Shown in pieces: positions 1-8,656 of a stretch of DNA of 64,000 nucleotides. The notes below the pieces were generated by a model that ran no database searches, had not been told where the DNA came from, and saw nothing but the letters and a program-made list of their open reading frames with translations. The first letter of the stretch is position 1. Every line of letters begins with the position of its first letter. Both the position numbers and the translations under genes were made by a program. This DNA is from Propionicicella superfundia DSM 22317 (GTDB taxonomy: Bacteria; Actinomycetota; Actinomycetes; Propionibacteriales; Propionibacteriaceae). The stretch covers positions 217,290-281,289 of the forward strand of contig NZ_KE384021.1 in assembly GCF_000423465.1 (NCBI RefSeq), read 5' to 3'.

Positions 1-80
1 GGGTCCAGGTGCAGGCCGGATCGATACCCCGGTCGCGGCGGACGGCCCGGAGCCGGATCCCGTCCCGCCGCGTGGCACAG

Positions 81-515
81 CTACGCCGGGGTCGCCCCGC
101 CCTCCCGGGCGCGCAAGCCATAGGTGCCGGCGGTCAGGGTGCGATACGAGGCTGACACGATCTCCTCCAGCACGTCGAGATCGATCCGCTCGAGGTCGGT
201 GATGTAGAGACATCCGACTCCGGTCCTGTGCGGCCCGAGACGCGCGAGAGCCTTCGCGTGTGCGCCAACGCCGTCGACCAGATAGACCACGGTCGCAGCC
301 TTGCGTGGCGCGAAGCCGGCGGCGCTCGCATCGCCCCGGCGTCCCGAGGCGTACTCGTAGTGGTAGGAGCCGAAGCCCACGATCGTGCCCCAGAGCGTGG
401 GCTCCCGTCCGGTCGCCCTGCGCATCAGGGCGACGAGTGTCTCCGCGTCGCGCCGACGGACGGCCGGGACGACCCTGTCGAGGAATGCGGCGACATCGCC
501 GCCCGTGGGCTCCAT
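81..515 (-). CDS. DUF1801 (YdhG-like) domain protein
   Basis: Predicted 144-residue cytosolic protein. The core around WGTIVGFGSYHYEYASG, followed by KAATVVYLVDGV and a C-terminal LGPHRTGVGCLYI and helical tail, is the pattern of DUF1801, a small family of unknown biochemistry related to iron-chaperone-like YdhG proteins. I chose the ATG at 515 because an AGGAGG lies seven bases upstream; the longer frame upstream only shadows the neighbouring gene. It is co-directional with the Pr6Pr-family gene ending 33 bp upstream. No catalytic residue can be named. Family assignment is fairly sure; function is unknown. Confidence 0.75.
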   Translation of the reverse strand: MEPTGGDVAAFLDRVVPAVRRRDAETLVALMRRATGREPTLWGTIVGFGSYHYEYASGRRGDASAAGFAPRKAATVVYLVDGVGAHAKALARLGPHRTGVGCLYITDLERIDLDVLEEIVSASYRTLTAGTYGLRAREGGATPA

Positions 516-547
516 GGTGCACCTCCTGATCATGGTGGGCCTGTGCG

Positions 548-1324
548 TCACCTCGAAGACGACGAGGCGCGCTGCGGCAGCGACCGCGTGAGCCTGTGCA
601 GCCCACGTCCGAGCCCGATCGCCAGGTAGGCGATCACGAGGAAGAACACGACCAGCCCCGCGACGTTGAGCAGCACCTGCGGCGCTCCGTAGCGGTCGAC
701 GTCGAGGAAGAAATAGGGATACCGGCTGTCGGGGAGGATCGGGCCGCCGACCTCGGCTCGGACCATGGCGAAGACGACGTAGGCCAGTGGAATGGCGGCC
801 CATGTGAAGGGAGCCCACCAGCGCAGGTCCTCCGTGTCGGCGAAGAACAGCCAGTCCGCGAACACCAGCGCGGGGGTGACCAGGTGCACGAGGAGGTTGC
901 CCAGCGGGTCGACGCCGTGGGCGGAGAGATCCGGCAGACCCGGGGCGAGGATCAGGTTGTAGACCAGCCCGGTCACCAGGATCGCCAGCATGACGGCGCC
1001 CATCGCGAGTGCGGGCGGATCGCCGGCGAGGGCGATCCGGCGCTGCGAGATCCACAGGAACACCGTGCGAATCAGGATGGCGAGGTAGCAGGCGAACACG
1101 AGGATGTTGCTCTGGATCGTGTAGAACGCCAGTTGGGAGACCGCGAGGCCGCCACTCGCGACGCCGAGCATGAGGGCCAGGCCCAGCCCGGCGCCGGCCA
1201 CGATCGCTGCTCGCAATCCGAACCGCACAGCGCTGACGGAGGCGGGAGACACGCGTGGAGCGTACCCCGACGCGGGGCCGCGCGATGGCCGGTCATCGGC
1301 GTGAGCGTTGGTGCAGGGCCCCAT
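548..1324 (-). CDS. Pr6Pr-family (FAR-17a/AIG1-like) membrane protein
   Basis: About 258 residues with six hydrophobic segments. Family hallmarks are the FYTIQSNILVF stretch after the second helix, the H in LVHLVTPALVFADW and the RYPYFFLDV segment near the C terminus. The Pr6Pr group has no proven substrate in bacteria; eukaryotic relatives (AIG1/ADTRP) hydrolyse lipid esters using conserved Thr and His, and both residue types are present here. The ATG at 1324 gives an N terminus of low hydrophobicity; a GTG at 1252 is an equally possible start. It is divergent from the iron operon, so both may share the 1325-1425 control region. Confidence 0.72.
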   Translation of the reverse strand: MGPCTNAHADDRPSRGPASGYAPRVSPASVSAVRFGLRAAIVAGAGLGLALMLGVASGGLAVSQLAFYTIQSNILVFACYLAILIRTVFLWISQRRIALAGDPPALAMGAVMLAILVTGLVYNLILAPGLPDLSAHGVDPLGNLLVHLVTPALVFADWLFFADTEDLRWWAPFTWAAIPLAYVVFAMVRAEVGGPILPDSRYPYFFLDVDRYGAPQVLLNVAGLVVFFLVIAYLAIGLGRGLHRLTRSLPQRASSSSR

Positions 1325-1394
1325 GCCGTCTCACACCTTTGTCTCTTCTCTGTGAACTGCTGCGGGATCGGTTCGCCGGCCCTAGAGTGAGGGG

Positions 1395-1406
1395 AGCCTA
1401 ACCTAA
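1395..1406 (+). promoter_or_regulatory. DtxR/IdeR-like iron box (half-palindrome)
   Basis: AGCCTAACCTAA matches one full arm of the actinobacterial iron box (consensus TTAGGTTAGGCTAACCTAA) and ends 19 bp before the GTG of the FTR1 gene. The other arm is poorly kept. Placement just ahead of an iron permease supports iron-dependent repression, but binding is inferred. Confidence 0.6.
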
Positions 1407-1425
1407 TTGACCGAGGTGGAGTAGC

Positions 1426-3096
1426 GTGCGCGTACGACGGATCCTGACGTGGCTCGGCGCTCTGGCGCTGGCAGCGGCGGTCGTGTGGGGATCCACCGGC
1501 ACCGCGGCCGCACAGGACGACTGGCAGGACGTCACCGAATCGATCACCTCCCTCCTCGACGAGGTTCCCACGCTCTACGCGGACGGCGACCTCAAGGGCG
1601 TCGAGGCCAACGTCCGAAAGGCCTATTACGAGGAGTACCAGGCCAGCGGACTCGAGGACGAGGTCAAGCACCGCCTGGGCGCCGACCGGGCGACCGCCTT
1701 CCAGACCGGCGTCGTCGAGCTCCGGAACCTCACCCGGGACGGCGCCCCGCAGGCCGACGTGAAAGCGGCGGTCGCCCAGCTCACGACGCAGCTCACGACC
1801 GACGTCGAAGAGGTGCGGACGGCCCCCGAGGTCAGCGACCGATGGGGAAGGGTCGCGCAGAGCATCGTCGAGACGAGCAACGAGGCGCTGCGACTGTACG
1901 AGGCGGGCGACCACGACGCCGCATTCACCGAGGCCAGCCGCGCCTACCTGGAGCACTACGAGGCCGACGGGCTGGAGAAGGCGACCCTGTCGTACCTCAG
2001 CAGCGGACGCGTCGCCGAGGTCGAGGCGGAGTTCCGTCAGATCCGCATGGACATCCGCGACGGCGTGCCCGTCGACGACGTGCGCAGCCACGTGGAGACC
2101 CTCAACCGGATGGTGACCGAGGACGCGGCCTCGCTCGACTCCCTGGGCGCCAACGAGGCCGTCGGCTGGAGCGGCTTCGTCGCGTCCTTCCTCATCCTGC
2201 TCCGCGAGGGCGCCGAGGCGCTCCTCGTCGTGGCGGCCGTCATCACCTACGTGATCAAGTCCGGCCGGCGAGACCAGCTCCGGGGCGTCTACCTCGGCAT
2301 CGTGGCGGCGATCGCCGTCAGCGTCGGGCTCGCCGTGTTGTTCAACTCCCTCACCAGCAGCGCCGCGCTCGGCCTGACGCAGGAGCTGATCGAAGGCATC
2401 GCCGGCGCCCTGGCGGCCGTGATGCTGATCTACATCAGCAGTTGGATCCTCTCGAAATCCGAGGGCGACGCCTGGCACCGGTACATCACCGACACCGTCG
2501 ACAAGCAGTCCGCGGCCGGAGGCCGGTGGGCGCTGTTCGCCGTCGTGTTCCTCGCCGTGGCCCGCGAGGGCTTCGAGACCATCCTGTTCTACATCCCCGT
2601 CTTCGGCGCCGCGCAGACGACCACCGATCATCTGCTCATCTGGGCCGGCCTCGCCGCCGCCGTCGTCGTGCTCGCCGTCCTGTTCCTGGCGGTGCGGCTC
2701 TTCGGCGTCAGACTGCCGCTGCGGCCCTTCTTCCGCTGGACGTCCGTGCTCCTCGCGATCCTGGCGATCACCATCACCGGCGGCGCGGTGAAGGAGTTCC
2801 AGGACGCCATGCTCGTGGACGCGACGCCGGTGGCGGGCGTCCCGCAGGTGACCTGGCTCGGCCTGTACCCGACGGTGGAGACCCTTGCGGCACAAGGGAT
2901 CGTCACCGTCGTCGTGCTGGCGCTCATGCTGTGGCAGTTCCGCAAGTCGGTCGGACAGCCGGCCACGCCGGACGATCCGGCCCCCGTTCCCGCCGACGAC
3001 GCGGACGTTCCCGCCGACGAAGCGAGCGTGTCCGCGGACGGCAACGATGCCCCCACCCCCTCAGATCACACCAAGGAAAGGGTCGAAACACAGTGA
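1426..3096 (+). CDS. FTR1-family iron permease with long extracytoplasmic domain
   Basis: 556 residues. A signal peptide (about 1-30, ending TAAAQ) precedes a helical extracytoplasmic domain of about 220 residues, then seven membrane helices. The two REXXE iron-pathway motifs are REGAE near residue 260 and REGFE near 380, as in yeast Ftr1 and EfeU. The C terminus is a Pro/Asp/Ala-rich tail. It should carry ferric or oxidised ferrous iron across the membrane. It is the first gene of an eight-gene operon resembling the Campylobacter p19 system, overlaps the next gene by 4 bp, and lies just after an iron box. There is no multicopper oxidase or DyP peroxidase nearby, so it is not a classic EfeUOB operon. 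Confidence 0.93.
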   Translation: MRVRRILTWLGALALAAAVVWGSTGTAAAQDDWQDVTESITSLLDEVPTLYADGDLKGVEANVRKAYYEEYQASGLEDEVKHRLGADRATAFQTGVVELRNLTRDGAPQADVKAAVAQLTTQLTTDVEEVRTAPEVSDRWGRVAQSIVETSNEALRLYEAGDHDAAFTEASRAYLEHYEADGLEKATLSYLSSGRVAEVEAEFRQIRMDIRDGVPVDDVRSHVETLNRMVTEDAASLDSLGANEAVGWSGFVASFLILLREGAEALLVVAAVITYVIKSGRRDQLRGVYLGIVAAIAVSVGLAVLFNSLTSSAALGLTQELIEGIAGALAAVMLIYISSWILSKSEGDAWHRYITDTVDKQSAAGGRWALFAVVFLAVAREGFETILFYIPVFGAAQTTTDHLLIWAGLAAAVVVLAVLFLAVRLFGVRLPLRPFFRWTSVLLAILAITITGGAVKEFQDAMLVDATPVAGVPQVTWLGLYPTVETLAAQGIVTVVVLALMLWQFRKSVGQPATPDDPAPVPADDADVPADEASVSADGNDAPTPSDHTKERVETQ

Positions 3097-3737
3097 AGAT
3101 CATGGGGAAGGTCGCGCTCGGCGCGACTGCACTCGTCCTGGCGCTGGCCGGATGCTCCGGCGCTCCGGAGGAGACCACCGCCACCACACCCGGCGGGACG
3201 ACGACAACCAGCGAGAGCCCTGCCGCCGAGGAGACCGACGGCACGGTGGTCGGCATCCAGGAGAAGGAGGTCGGTGACTCCGGACCGCAGGAGGCCGGAG
3301 ACTACCTGATCGTGTCGGCCGTCTACTTCCAGGCCGTCGACCTGGAGCACGGCTCGATGAACATGCCGCCGGCATCCGATTCGGACATGCACTTCGAGAT
3401 CGATATCAAGACCACGGAGAAGGCCAAGGACATCGGGTACGAAGCCGATCAGTTCATGCCCTACCTCAAGATCAGCCCGAAGCTGACCGAGAAGACCACC
3501 GGCAAGGTCGTCGACCTCGGAACGCTCATGCCGATGATCGCCTCCGACGGACCCCACTACGGCAACAACATCAGCCTGGATCCCGGCAAGTACACGGTCG
3601 AACTCACCATCCAGTCCCCGGCCGACGACTTCATGCTGCACACGGGCAAGGACACCAGCGGTGTGAAGGGCCGGTTCTGGACAGACCCGCTCAAGGTCAC
3701 GTTCGACAACTTCGAATGGGACGGCCAGCTGCTCTGA
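3093..3737 (+). CDS. P19-like iron-binding lipoprotein (Fe2+ transport protein family)
   Basis: 214 residues. The GTG start overlaps the FTR1 stop (GTGA) and follows an AAGGAAAGG ribosome site. A lipoprotein signal ends in LALAGC, followed by a Thr/Glu-rich linker of about 40 residues. The core has the P19/Tp34 pattern: DLEHGSMNMPP, DSDMHFEIDI, YLKISPKL and GPHYGNNISL. Its Met and His residues are the expected metal ligands (copper and iron in Campylobacter P19). It probably hands iron to the FTR1 permease at the outer face of the membrane. Position directly after FTR1 is the same as in p19 operons. Confidence 0.9.
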   Translation: MKIMGKVALGATALVLALAGCSGAPEETTATTPGGTTTTSESPAAEETDGTVVGIQEKEVGDSGPQEAGDYLIVSAVYFQAVDLEHGSMNMPPASDSDMHFEIDIKTTEKAKDIGYEADQFMPYLKISPKLTEKTTGKVVDLGTLMPMIASDGPHYGNNISLDPGKYTVELTIQSPADDFMLHTGKDTSGVKGRFWTDPLKVTFDNFEWDGQLL

Positions 3738-3752
3738 CGCGGCCCATTCTCC

Positions 3753-5024
3753 ATGCTGAAACTGTTCGTAGCCTCTGCTGAGCTCGCACTTCCGCTGTGC
3801 GTGCTGTCGGCGATGCTCATCGCCAACCGCTCCTACGCGCCGACCAGGCGTCAGCGCGTAGGACGGTTGACCGTGGCGAGCCTCGGGACGGGTGCGGTCG
3901 CCGCCGTCGTCATCGTCTGGCTGCGGCTCAACACGCAGCACATCCGGCTGCCCGTCATCAACATCTGGGCCGGCACCTTCCTGCTGGCGGCCCAGTTCGC
4001 GTTCCTCGCGGCCCTGTGGCTCATGACCCGGCGACCGCTCGTGACCGACGCTCCCGGCCGGCGCAGCCGATTCCTCACCTGGACGAGCCTCGCGTCCCTG
4101 CTGCTCGTCAACCTCTACTACGGCATCCCGCTGTACATCGCGATCGACGGCGTCGTGCCGATGAACGGCACCCTGTTCGCCAGCGACTCGCTGCTCAACC
4201 TCATCGGCTACATCCTCGGCGTCGTCGTCACGGCCTTCGCGGGCTGGATCGTCGCCGTGAGCCTCGGCCGGGTGCCGAGCCTGGCCCGGCGCATCGTCAC
4301 GACACTCGCCATGGCCGTCGCGATCGTGTGCCAGTGGGCGCCCCTGTACCAGCAGTACGCGGCCGTCAAGTTCGTGCCGAAGAGCTCGCTCAACTTCGAC
4401 GTCCTGCTGTGGATCCAGCGCAACAGCGTCCCGATCCTGCTGGCCTACGTCGTCCTGTCCGTCGTCCCCGCCGTGATCGCGATCGTGACACGACGGCGCG
4501 CGGCGCCCGCCGATGCGGCGCCGGCGGAGCGACGGCTGGTCCGGGCCGACACGATCTCCCGGCGGCGGTTCCTCGGAGCGTCCGTGGTCGTCGGGGTCGG
4601 GCTGGCCGCCACGTACACCGTCGGCAAGCAGATCGCCGAGGCCGTCCCGGAGCTGTCGCCCATCGAGCCGTCGGTGGTGAACGGCGACAACGTGGAGGTC
4701 GACGTGGTCGCCGTCAGCGACGGGCACCTGCACCGGTTCGCCTACGAGGCGTCCGGCGGCACCGAGGTGCGCTTCATCGTCATCCAGAAGAACGCGTCCG
4801 CGGCGTTCGGCACCGGCCTGGACGCGTGCGAGATCTGCGGTCCCAGCGGCTATTACGAGCGGGACGGCAAGGTCGTGTGCCGCAAGTGCGATGTCGTCAT
4901 GAACGTCCAGACCATCGGGTTCGCGGGCGGCTGCAACCCGATCCCCATCTCCTACGACCTGGCCGACGGCAAGCTCCTGTTCAAGGTCGCAGAGCTGGAA
5001 CAACAAGCGAAGGTGTTCCGCTGA
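3753..5024 (+). CDS. DUF2318 Fe-S-containing membrane protein of iron-uptake operon
   Basis: 423 residues. About seven N-terminal membrane helices are followed from about residue 300 by the DUF2318 domain. Conserved pairs CEIC (359/362) and CRKC (about 379/382) sit in the context GPSGYYERDGKVVCRKC, and the family ending GGCNPIPI follows. The cysteines likely hold an Fe-S or metal centre. In the Campylobacter p19 locus the equivalent gene is Cj1660. The role is thought to be electron transfer or iron handling linked to the permease. A basic RRRFLGAS stretch just before one helix looks Tat-like but is internal. Confidence 0.88.
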   Translation: MLKLFVASAELALPLCVLSAMLIANRSYAPTRRQRVGRLTVASLGTGAVAAVVIVWLRLNTQHIRLPVINIWAGTFLLAAQFAFLAALWLMTRRPLVTDAPGRRSRFLTWTSLASLLLVNLYYGIPLYIAIDGVVPMNGTLFASDSLLNLIGYILGVVVTAFAGWIVAVSLGRVPSLARRIVTTLAMAVAIVCQWAPLYQQYAAVKFVPKSSLNFDVLLWIQRNSVPILLAYVVLSVVPAVIAIVTRRRAAPADAAPAERRLVRADTISRRRFLGASVVVGVGLAATYTVGKQIAEAVPELSPIEPSVVNGDNVEVDVVAVSDGHLHRFAYEASGGTEVRFIVIQKNASAAFGTGLDACEICGPSGYYERDGKVVCRKCDVVMNVQTIGFAGGCNPIPISYDLADGKLLFKVAELEQQAKVFR

Positions 5025-5025
5025 C

Positions 5026-6309
5026 ATGTTCTTCCTGATGATCTTCCGCGCCCTGCGGCGGCAACTCGGCAAGCGTGTGATGATCGCCGTCACGATCTGC
5101 CTCGGAGCCGCCCTCACCACGTCGATGATGGCCGTCATGCTCGACATCGGCGACAAGGTGAAACAGGAACTGGCCTCCTACGGCGCCAACATCGAGGTGA
5201 CCCCGAAGGGCGCCTCGGTCGTCTCCGACGTGTACAGCACCGACGACGAGACGACCGGCGCGTTGAAGGAGGACGAACTGCCCCGGCTCAAGACGATCTT
5301 CTGGGCCAACAACCTGGAGGACTTCGCGCCGTACCTCACGATCACGGTCCGCGCCGACCAGCCGGCCCAGGACGCCGCCGACATCACGCTGATCGGCACC
5401 TGGTTCGACAACACGATGGCCATGCCCGCCGGAGATCCGGTGACGACCGGCCTGCGACATCTGCGCGACTGGTGGGACGTCGACGGGGCCTGGGCCGCGG
5501 ACGGCGACTCCGGCCAGGTGATGGTCGGGACGAACCTGGCCGAGGCCCGTGGGTGGAGCGTCGGGGACACGATCACCATCACCGGCAGCAAGGGCGCGAC
5601 GGAGGCCACGGTGGCCGGAATCTTCCATGCGGGCAGCGAGGAGGACGACCTCGTGTATGCCCCGCTCGCCGTCGCGCAGGAGGTGGCGGGACGTCCGGGC
5701 GAGATCGATCGCATCGAGGTGAGGGCGATCACGACCCCCGAGAACGAGTTGTCGCAGCGCGCCGAGAGCGACCCGTCGAGCCTGTCGGTGTCCGATTGGG
5801 AGACCTGGTACTGCACCGCCTACGTGTCGTCGATCTCCTACCAGATCGAGGAGTCGATGACCGACGCGGTGGCCAAGCCGGTGCGGCAGATCGCCGACTC
5901 GGAAGGCGTGATCCTGGAGAAGACGCAGCTCATCATGACCCTCATCGCGATTCTCGCGATGGTGGGGTCCGCGCTGGGCATCGCCAACCTCGTGACGGCC
6001 AGCGTCATGGAGCGCGCCCCCGAGATCGGGCTGCTGAAGGCCATCGGCGCGCGCAACGCGTCCATCGTCGGACTGATCCTGACCGAGACGCTGATCGTCG
6101 GGCTCGTCGGCGGGGCGGTCGGCTTCGGGCTGGGCATCGGCCTGGCGCAGATCATCGGCCAGATCGTGTTCTCGTCGTGGATCACTCTCCGGCCGCTGGT
6201 GCTGCCGGTCATGGCCGCCCTCATCGCGTCGATGATCCTGCTCGGATCCCTGCCGTCCCTGCGCGCGCTGATGGCGCTGAAGCCGTCCAACGTCCTCCAT
6301 GGGAAGTAG
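5026..6309 (+). CDS. FtsX/MacB-type ABC permease 1 of iron operon
   Basis: 427 residues with the MacB/FtsX layout: one N-terminal helix (about 15-40), an extracytoplasmic domain of about 250 residues, then three helices from about 305, including the ERAPEIGLLKAIGARNASI cytoplasmic coupling segment typical of FtsX permeases. It begins one base after the DUF2318 stop. The motif SYGANIEVTPKGA near the start of the outer domain is shared with the next permease, showing the two arose by duplication. Equivalent to Cj1661 of the p19 locus. Confidence 0.9.
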   Translation: MFFLMIFRALRRQLGKRVMIAVTICLGAALTTSMMAVMLDIGDKVKQELASYGANIEVTPKGASVVSDVYSTDDETTGALKEDELPRLKTIFWANNLEDFAPYLTITVRADQPAQDAADITLIGTWFDNTMAMPAGDPVTTGLRHLRDWWDVDGAWAADGDSGQVMVGTNLAEARGWSVGDTITITGSKGATEATVAGIFHAGSEEDDLVYAPLAVAQEVAGRPGEIDRIEVRAITTPENELSQRAESDPSSLSVSDWETWYCTAYVSSISYQIEESMTDAVAKPVRQIADSEGVILEKTQLIMTLIAILAMVGSALGIANLVTASVMERAPEIGLLKAIGARNASIVGLILTETLIVGLVGGAVGFGLGIGLAQIIGQIVFSSWITLRPLVLPVMAALIASMILLGSLPSLRALMALKPSNVLHGK

Positions 6310-6313
6310 GGGC

Positions 6314-7456
6314 ATGACGCGCGCCAGGATGTACCTGCGGATGATCACGCGATCGTTCATCCGCCGGATCTCCCGCGTTCTCATCGCGTCGCTGTCCATC
6401 ATCGTGGGCGCGACGACGCTGTCGGCGCTGGGGATCATCACCTACACCGTCCCCGAGCAGATCGCGCGCGAGCTGCGCTCCTACGGCGCGAATCTCGTCG
6501 TGTCGCCCGCGGGCGCGCAGACGGTGCGGACCGACGACCTCACGGCCATCAACGCGGCGCTGGCCGCGGACGGGGCGACGGTCGTCGGCTACGCGCCGTA
6601 CCGGCAGGACAACCTGCTGTACAACCAGCAGCCCGTGTCGGCGATGGCCACCGACTTCGCCCTGGCCACCGCCATGCGTCCCTATTGGAGCGTCGAGGGG
6701 GCGTTGCCCGCCCGGTCGGGCGAGGTGCTCGTCGGCCGTGACCTGGCCAAGAAGTACGGCTTCGAGGCGGGCGAGCAGATCGCGGTGCGGACCCAGACCG
6801 ACGACGGCACCGACTCCGCGGCGGTGAACCTGACGGTCTCGGGCGTGCTGCGGACCGGCGGGTCGGAGGACGCCATGCTGGTGCTGTCGCTGGACGATCT
6901 CGAGTCGATCCTCCCGGCGGACGGGAGGCTCGACATGATCGAGTACTCGCTGCTCGCCGACGAGGGTGAGCTCGGCGACATCGCCACGATGATCGACGAC
7001 ACGGATGACTCCGTGCATGCGCAGGTGGTCAAGCGGATCACCAAGTCCGAGTCGAGTGTCCTGCTGACGCTGCGGGCCCTGATCTGGATCGTGAGCCTCG
7101 TCGTCGGAGCCCTGACCCTCATCAGCGTGTCGACGACGATGAACGCCGTCGTGAGCGAGCGGGCGACGGAGCTGGCCTTGAAGAAGGCCCTCGGCGCATC
7201 GAACAAGGAACTCGTCGGCGAGTTCTTCGGGGAGGGTGTGATCCTCGGTCTGTTCGGAGGTCTCGTGGGTGCGCTGTGCGGGATGGCCGTGGGCGGCGCG
7301 GTCACCCAGGAGGTCTTCAACCTGAATCTGCAGGCGAGCTGGTGGGTGGTTCCGCTGACCATGGCGATCTCCGCGGTGGTCAGCGGCCTGGGGAGCTTCG
7401 TCACCGTGCGGCGCATCACCAACATCGATCCGGCCGTTGTGCTGGGGGGAGAGTGA
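6314..7456 (+). CDS. FtsX/MacB-type ABC permease 2 of iron operon
   Basis: 380 residues from the ATG at 6314, preceded by GGAAGTAGGGG. An upstream in-frame ATG at 6299 lies inside the previous gene without a ribosome site. Same topology as permease 1, with SYGANLVVSPAGA in the outer domain and the coupling segment ERATELALKKALGASNKEL before the last helices. It likely forms a heterodimer with permease 1, as Cj1661/Cj1662 are presumed to. Cargo is unknown; in p19 loci this ABC unit is thought to help iron use rather than act as a simple importer. Confidence 0.9.
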   Translation: MTRARMYLRMITRSFIRRISRVLIASLSIIVGATTLSALGIITYTVPEQIARELRSYGANLVVSPAGAQTVRTDDLTAINAALAADGATVVGYAPYRQDNLLYNQQPVSAMATDFALATAMRPYWSVEGALPARSGEVLVGRDLAKKYGFEAGEQIAVRTQTDDGTDSAAVNLTVSGVLRTGGSEDAMLVLSLDDLESILPADGRLDMIEYSLLADEGELGDIATMIDDTDDSVHAQVVKRITKSESSVLLTLRALIWIVSLVVGALTLISVSTTMNAVVSERATELALKKALGASNKELVGEFFGEGVILGLFGGLVGALCGMAVGGAVTQEVFNLNLQASWWVVPLTMAISAVVSGLGSFVTVRRITNIDPAVVLGGE

Positions 7457-7457
7457 C

Positions 7458-8216
7458 ATGGATTCGCAGACGGTCTACAGCCTGACGGGCGTCAGCAGGG
7501 TCTACGGGGACGTCGCGGCGCTGAACAACGCCGATCTGACGATCCACAAGGGGGAATGGTTGTCGATCGTCGGGCCGTCCGGCTCGGGCAAGACCACCTT
7601 GATGAACATCCTCGGCTGCATGGACACCCCGACGTCCGGCACGGTCCTGCTGGACGGCGAGCGGCTCGACCGGCAGGGGGAGCGGGAGTTGGCGATCATC
7701 CGGCGCCGGCGTATCGGGCTCATCTTCCAGAAGTTCCACCTCATCAAGCACCTGACGGCGCTGGAGAACGTCATGGTGGCGCAGTACTACCACTCGATGC
7801 CGGACGAGGGGGAGGCCCACGCGGCGCTGGAGCGGGTCGGCATGGGCTCCCGGGCGACGCATCTGCCGCGGGAGATGTCGGGCGGGGAGCAGCAGCGGGT
7901 GTGCATCGCACGGGCGCTGATCAACTCGCCGTCGGTCGTGCTCGCCGACGAGCCCACCGGGAACCTGGACGAGGCCAACGAGCAGATCGTGCTCGACCTG
8001 TTCCACCGGCTGCACGACGAGGGCACGACTCTCGTCGTGGTCACCCACGACGCCATGGTCGCGAGCCAGGGCCAGCGCCAGGTCATCCTCAACCACGGGC
8101 GCATCGCGGACGTCGTGGAGACCGAGGACTACGTCCGCGCCTTCGGCACGTCCACCGCCGTGTCCACCGGGTCCGCAGCGGCAGCGGCGGCGGACGGAGA
8201 GGGGGAGAGCCGGTGA
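7458..8216 (+). CDS. ABC ATPase of the iron operon (MacB/LolD type)
   Basis: 252 residues from the ATG at 7458, one base after the permease stop and behind GGGGGGAGAG. Walker A GPSGSGKTT is near residue 40, the Q-loop lies in IGLIFQKFHL, the signature is MSGGEQQRV (Met in place of the usual Leu), Walker B VVLADEPTGNLDE, and the switch His is in VVVTHD. It powers the two preceding FtsX-type permeases. An Ala-rich tail of about 20 residues follows. Equivalent to Cj1663. Confidence 0.93.
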   Translation: MDSQTVYSLTGVSRVYGDVAALNNADLTIHKGEWLSIVGPSGSGKTTLMNILGCMDTPTSGTVLLDGERLDRQGERELAIIRRRRIGLIFQKFHLIKHLTALENVMVAQYYHSMPDEGEAHAALERVGMGSRATHLPREMSGGEQQRVCIARALINSPSVVLADEPTGNLDEANEQIVLDLFHRLHDEGTTLVVVTHDAMVASQGQRQVILNHGRIADVVETEDYVRAFGTSTAVSTGSAAAAAADGEGESR

Positions 8217-8656
8217 GACGGGCGTACACGACGCGCACGCTCGCGTTCGCCGCGGCGCTGGGCATCGCCGTGTTCTCCGGATGCGGCCAGAACATGAAGG
8301 CGTCGGACTATCCCGACGGGACCTACACCGGGACGAGCGCGCCCGACGACGACGGTGCGGTCGGGACGGTGACCTTCACGATCAAGGGCAACGTCATCAC
8401 CGAGGCGTCCTTCGTCATCGCCGACGCCGACGGCACTCCCCACGACGAGAACTACGGGCTGTCGAAGTCGACGGGCAAGCCGGTCGACGACGCGTTCTAC
8501 CAACGCGCCCAGGCCGCCATCGCCGCCGAGAAGGAGTACGTGACGCAGTTCACCGAGGTCGGCGACGCCGACGAGGTCGACATCATCGCGGGGGCGTCGG
8601 TGTCGCACCGTCAGTTCGTCGAGGCGGTCGCCGACGCGCTGAGCGACAGCGAATGA
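8213..8656 (+). CDS. FMN-binding-domain lipoprotein
   Basis: 147 residues. The GTG overlaps the ATPase stop (GTGA). A lipoprotein signal ends in VFSGC. The core YPDGTYTGTSAPDDDGAVGTVTFTIKGN... matches the FMN-bind domain of NqrC, RnfG and extracellular flavin carriers. The flavinylation region reads DIIAGASVSHRQF, so the usual acceptor Thr of the DxxxGAT motif is replaced by Ser; Ser acceptors are known to be usable. The next gene is an ApbE flavin transferase, its expected modifying enzyme. A surface flavin carrier here would fit iron reduction outside the membrane. Confidence 0.88.
   Translation: MRRAYTTRTLAFAAALGIAVFSGCGQNMKASDYPDGTYTGTSAPDDDGAVGTVTFTIKGNVITEASFVIADADGTPHDENYGLSKSTGKPVDDAFYQRAQAAIAAEKEYVTQFTEVGDADEVDIIAGASVSHRQFVEAVADALSDSE

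Noticed and set aside
596-1390. Long plus-strand open frame (264 codons) opposite the Pr6Pr gene
   Set aside because: It is rich in Asp, Glu, His, Gln and Arg with no motif, as expected from the complement of a high-GC membrane-protein gene; the minus frame has clear helices and family motifs.
1426-3096. EfeUOB ferrous iron operon
   Set aside because: The permease is FTR1-type, but no EfeO cupredoxin or EfeB peroxidase follows; the neighbours are those of p19 loci.
3066-5156. 696-codon minus-strand open frame over the P19 and DUF2318 genes
   Set aside because: Composition is typical of an antisense shadow (Asp/Arg/His/Gly-rich), while the plus frames have signal peptide, Cys pairs and ribosome sites.
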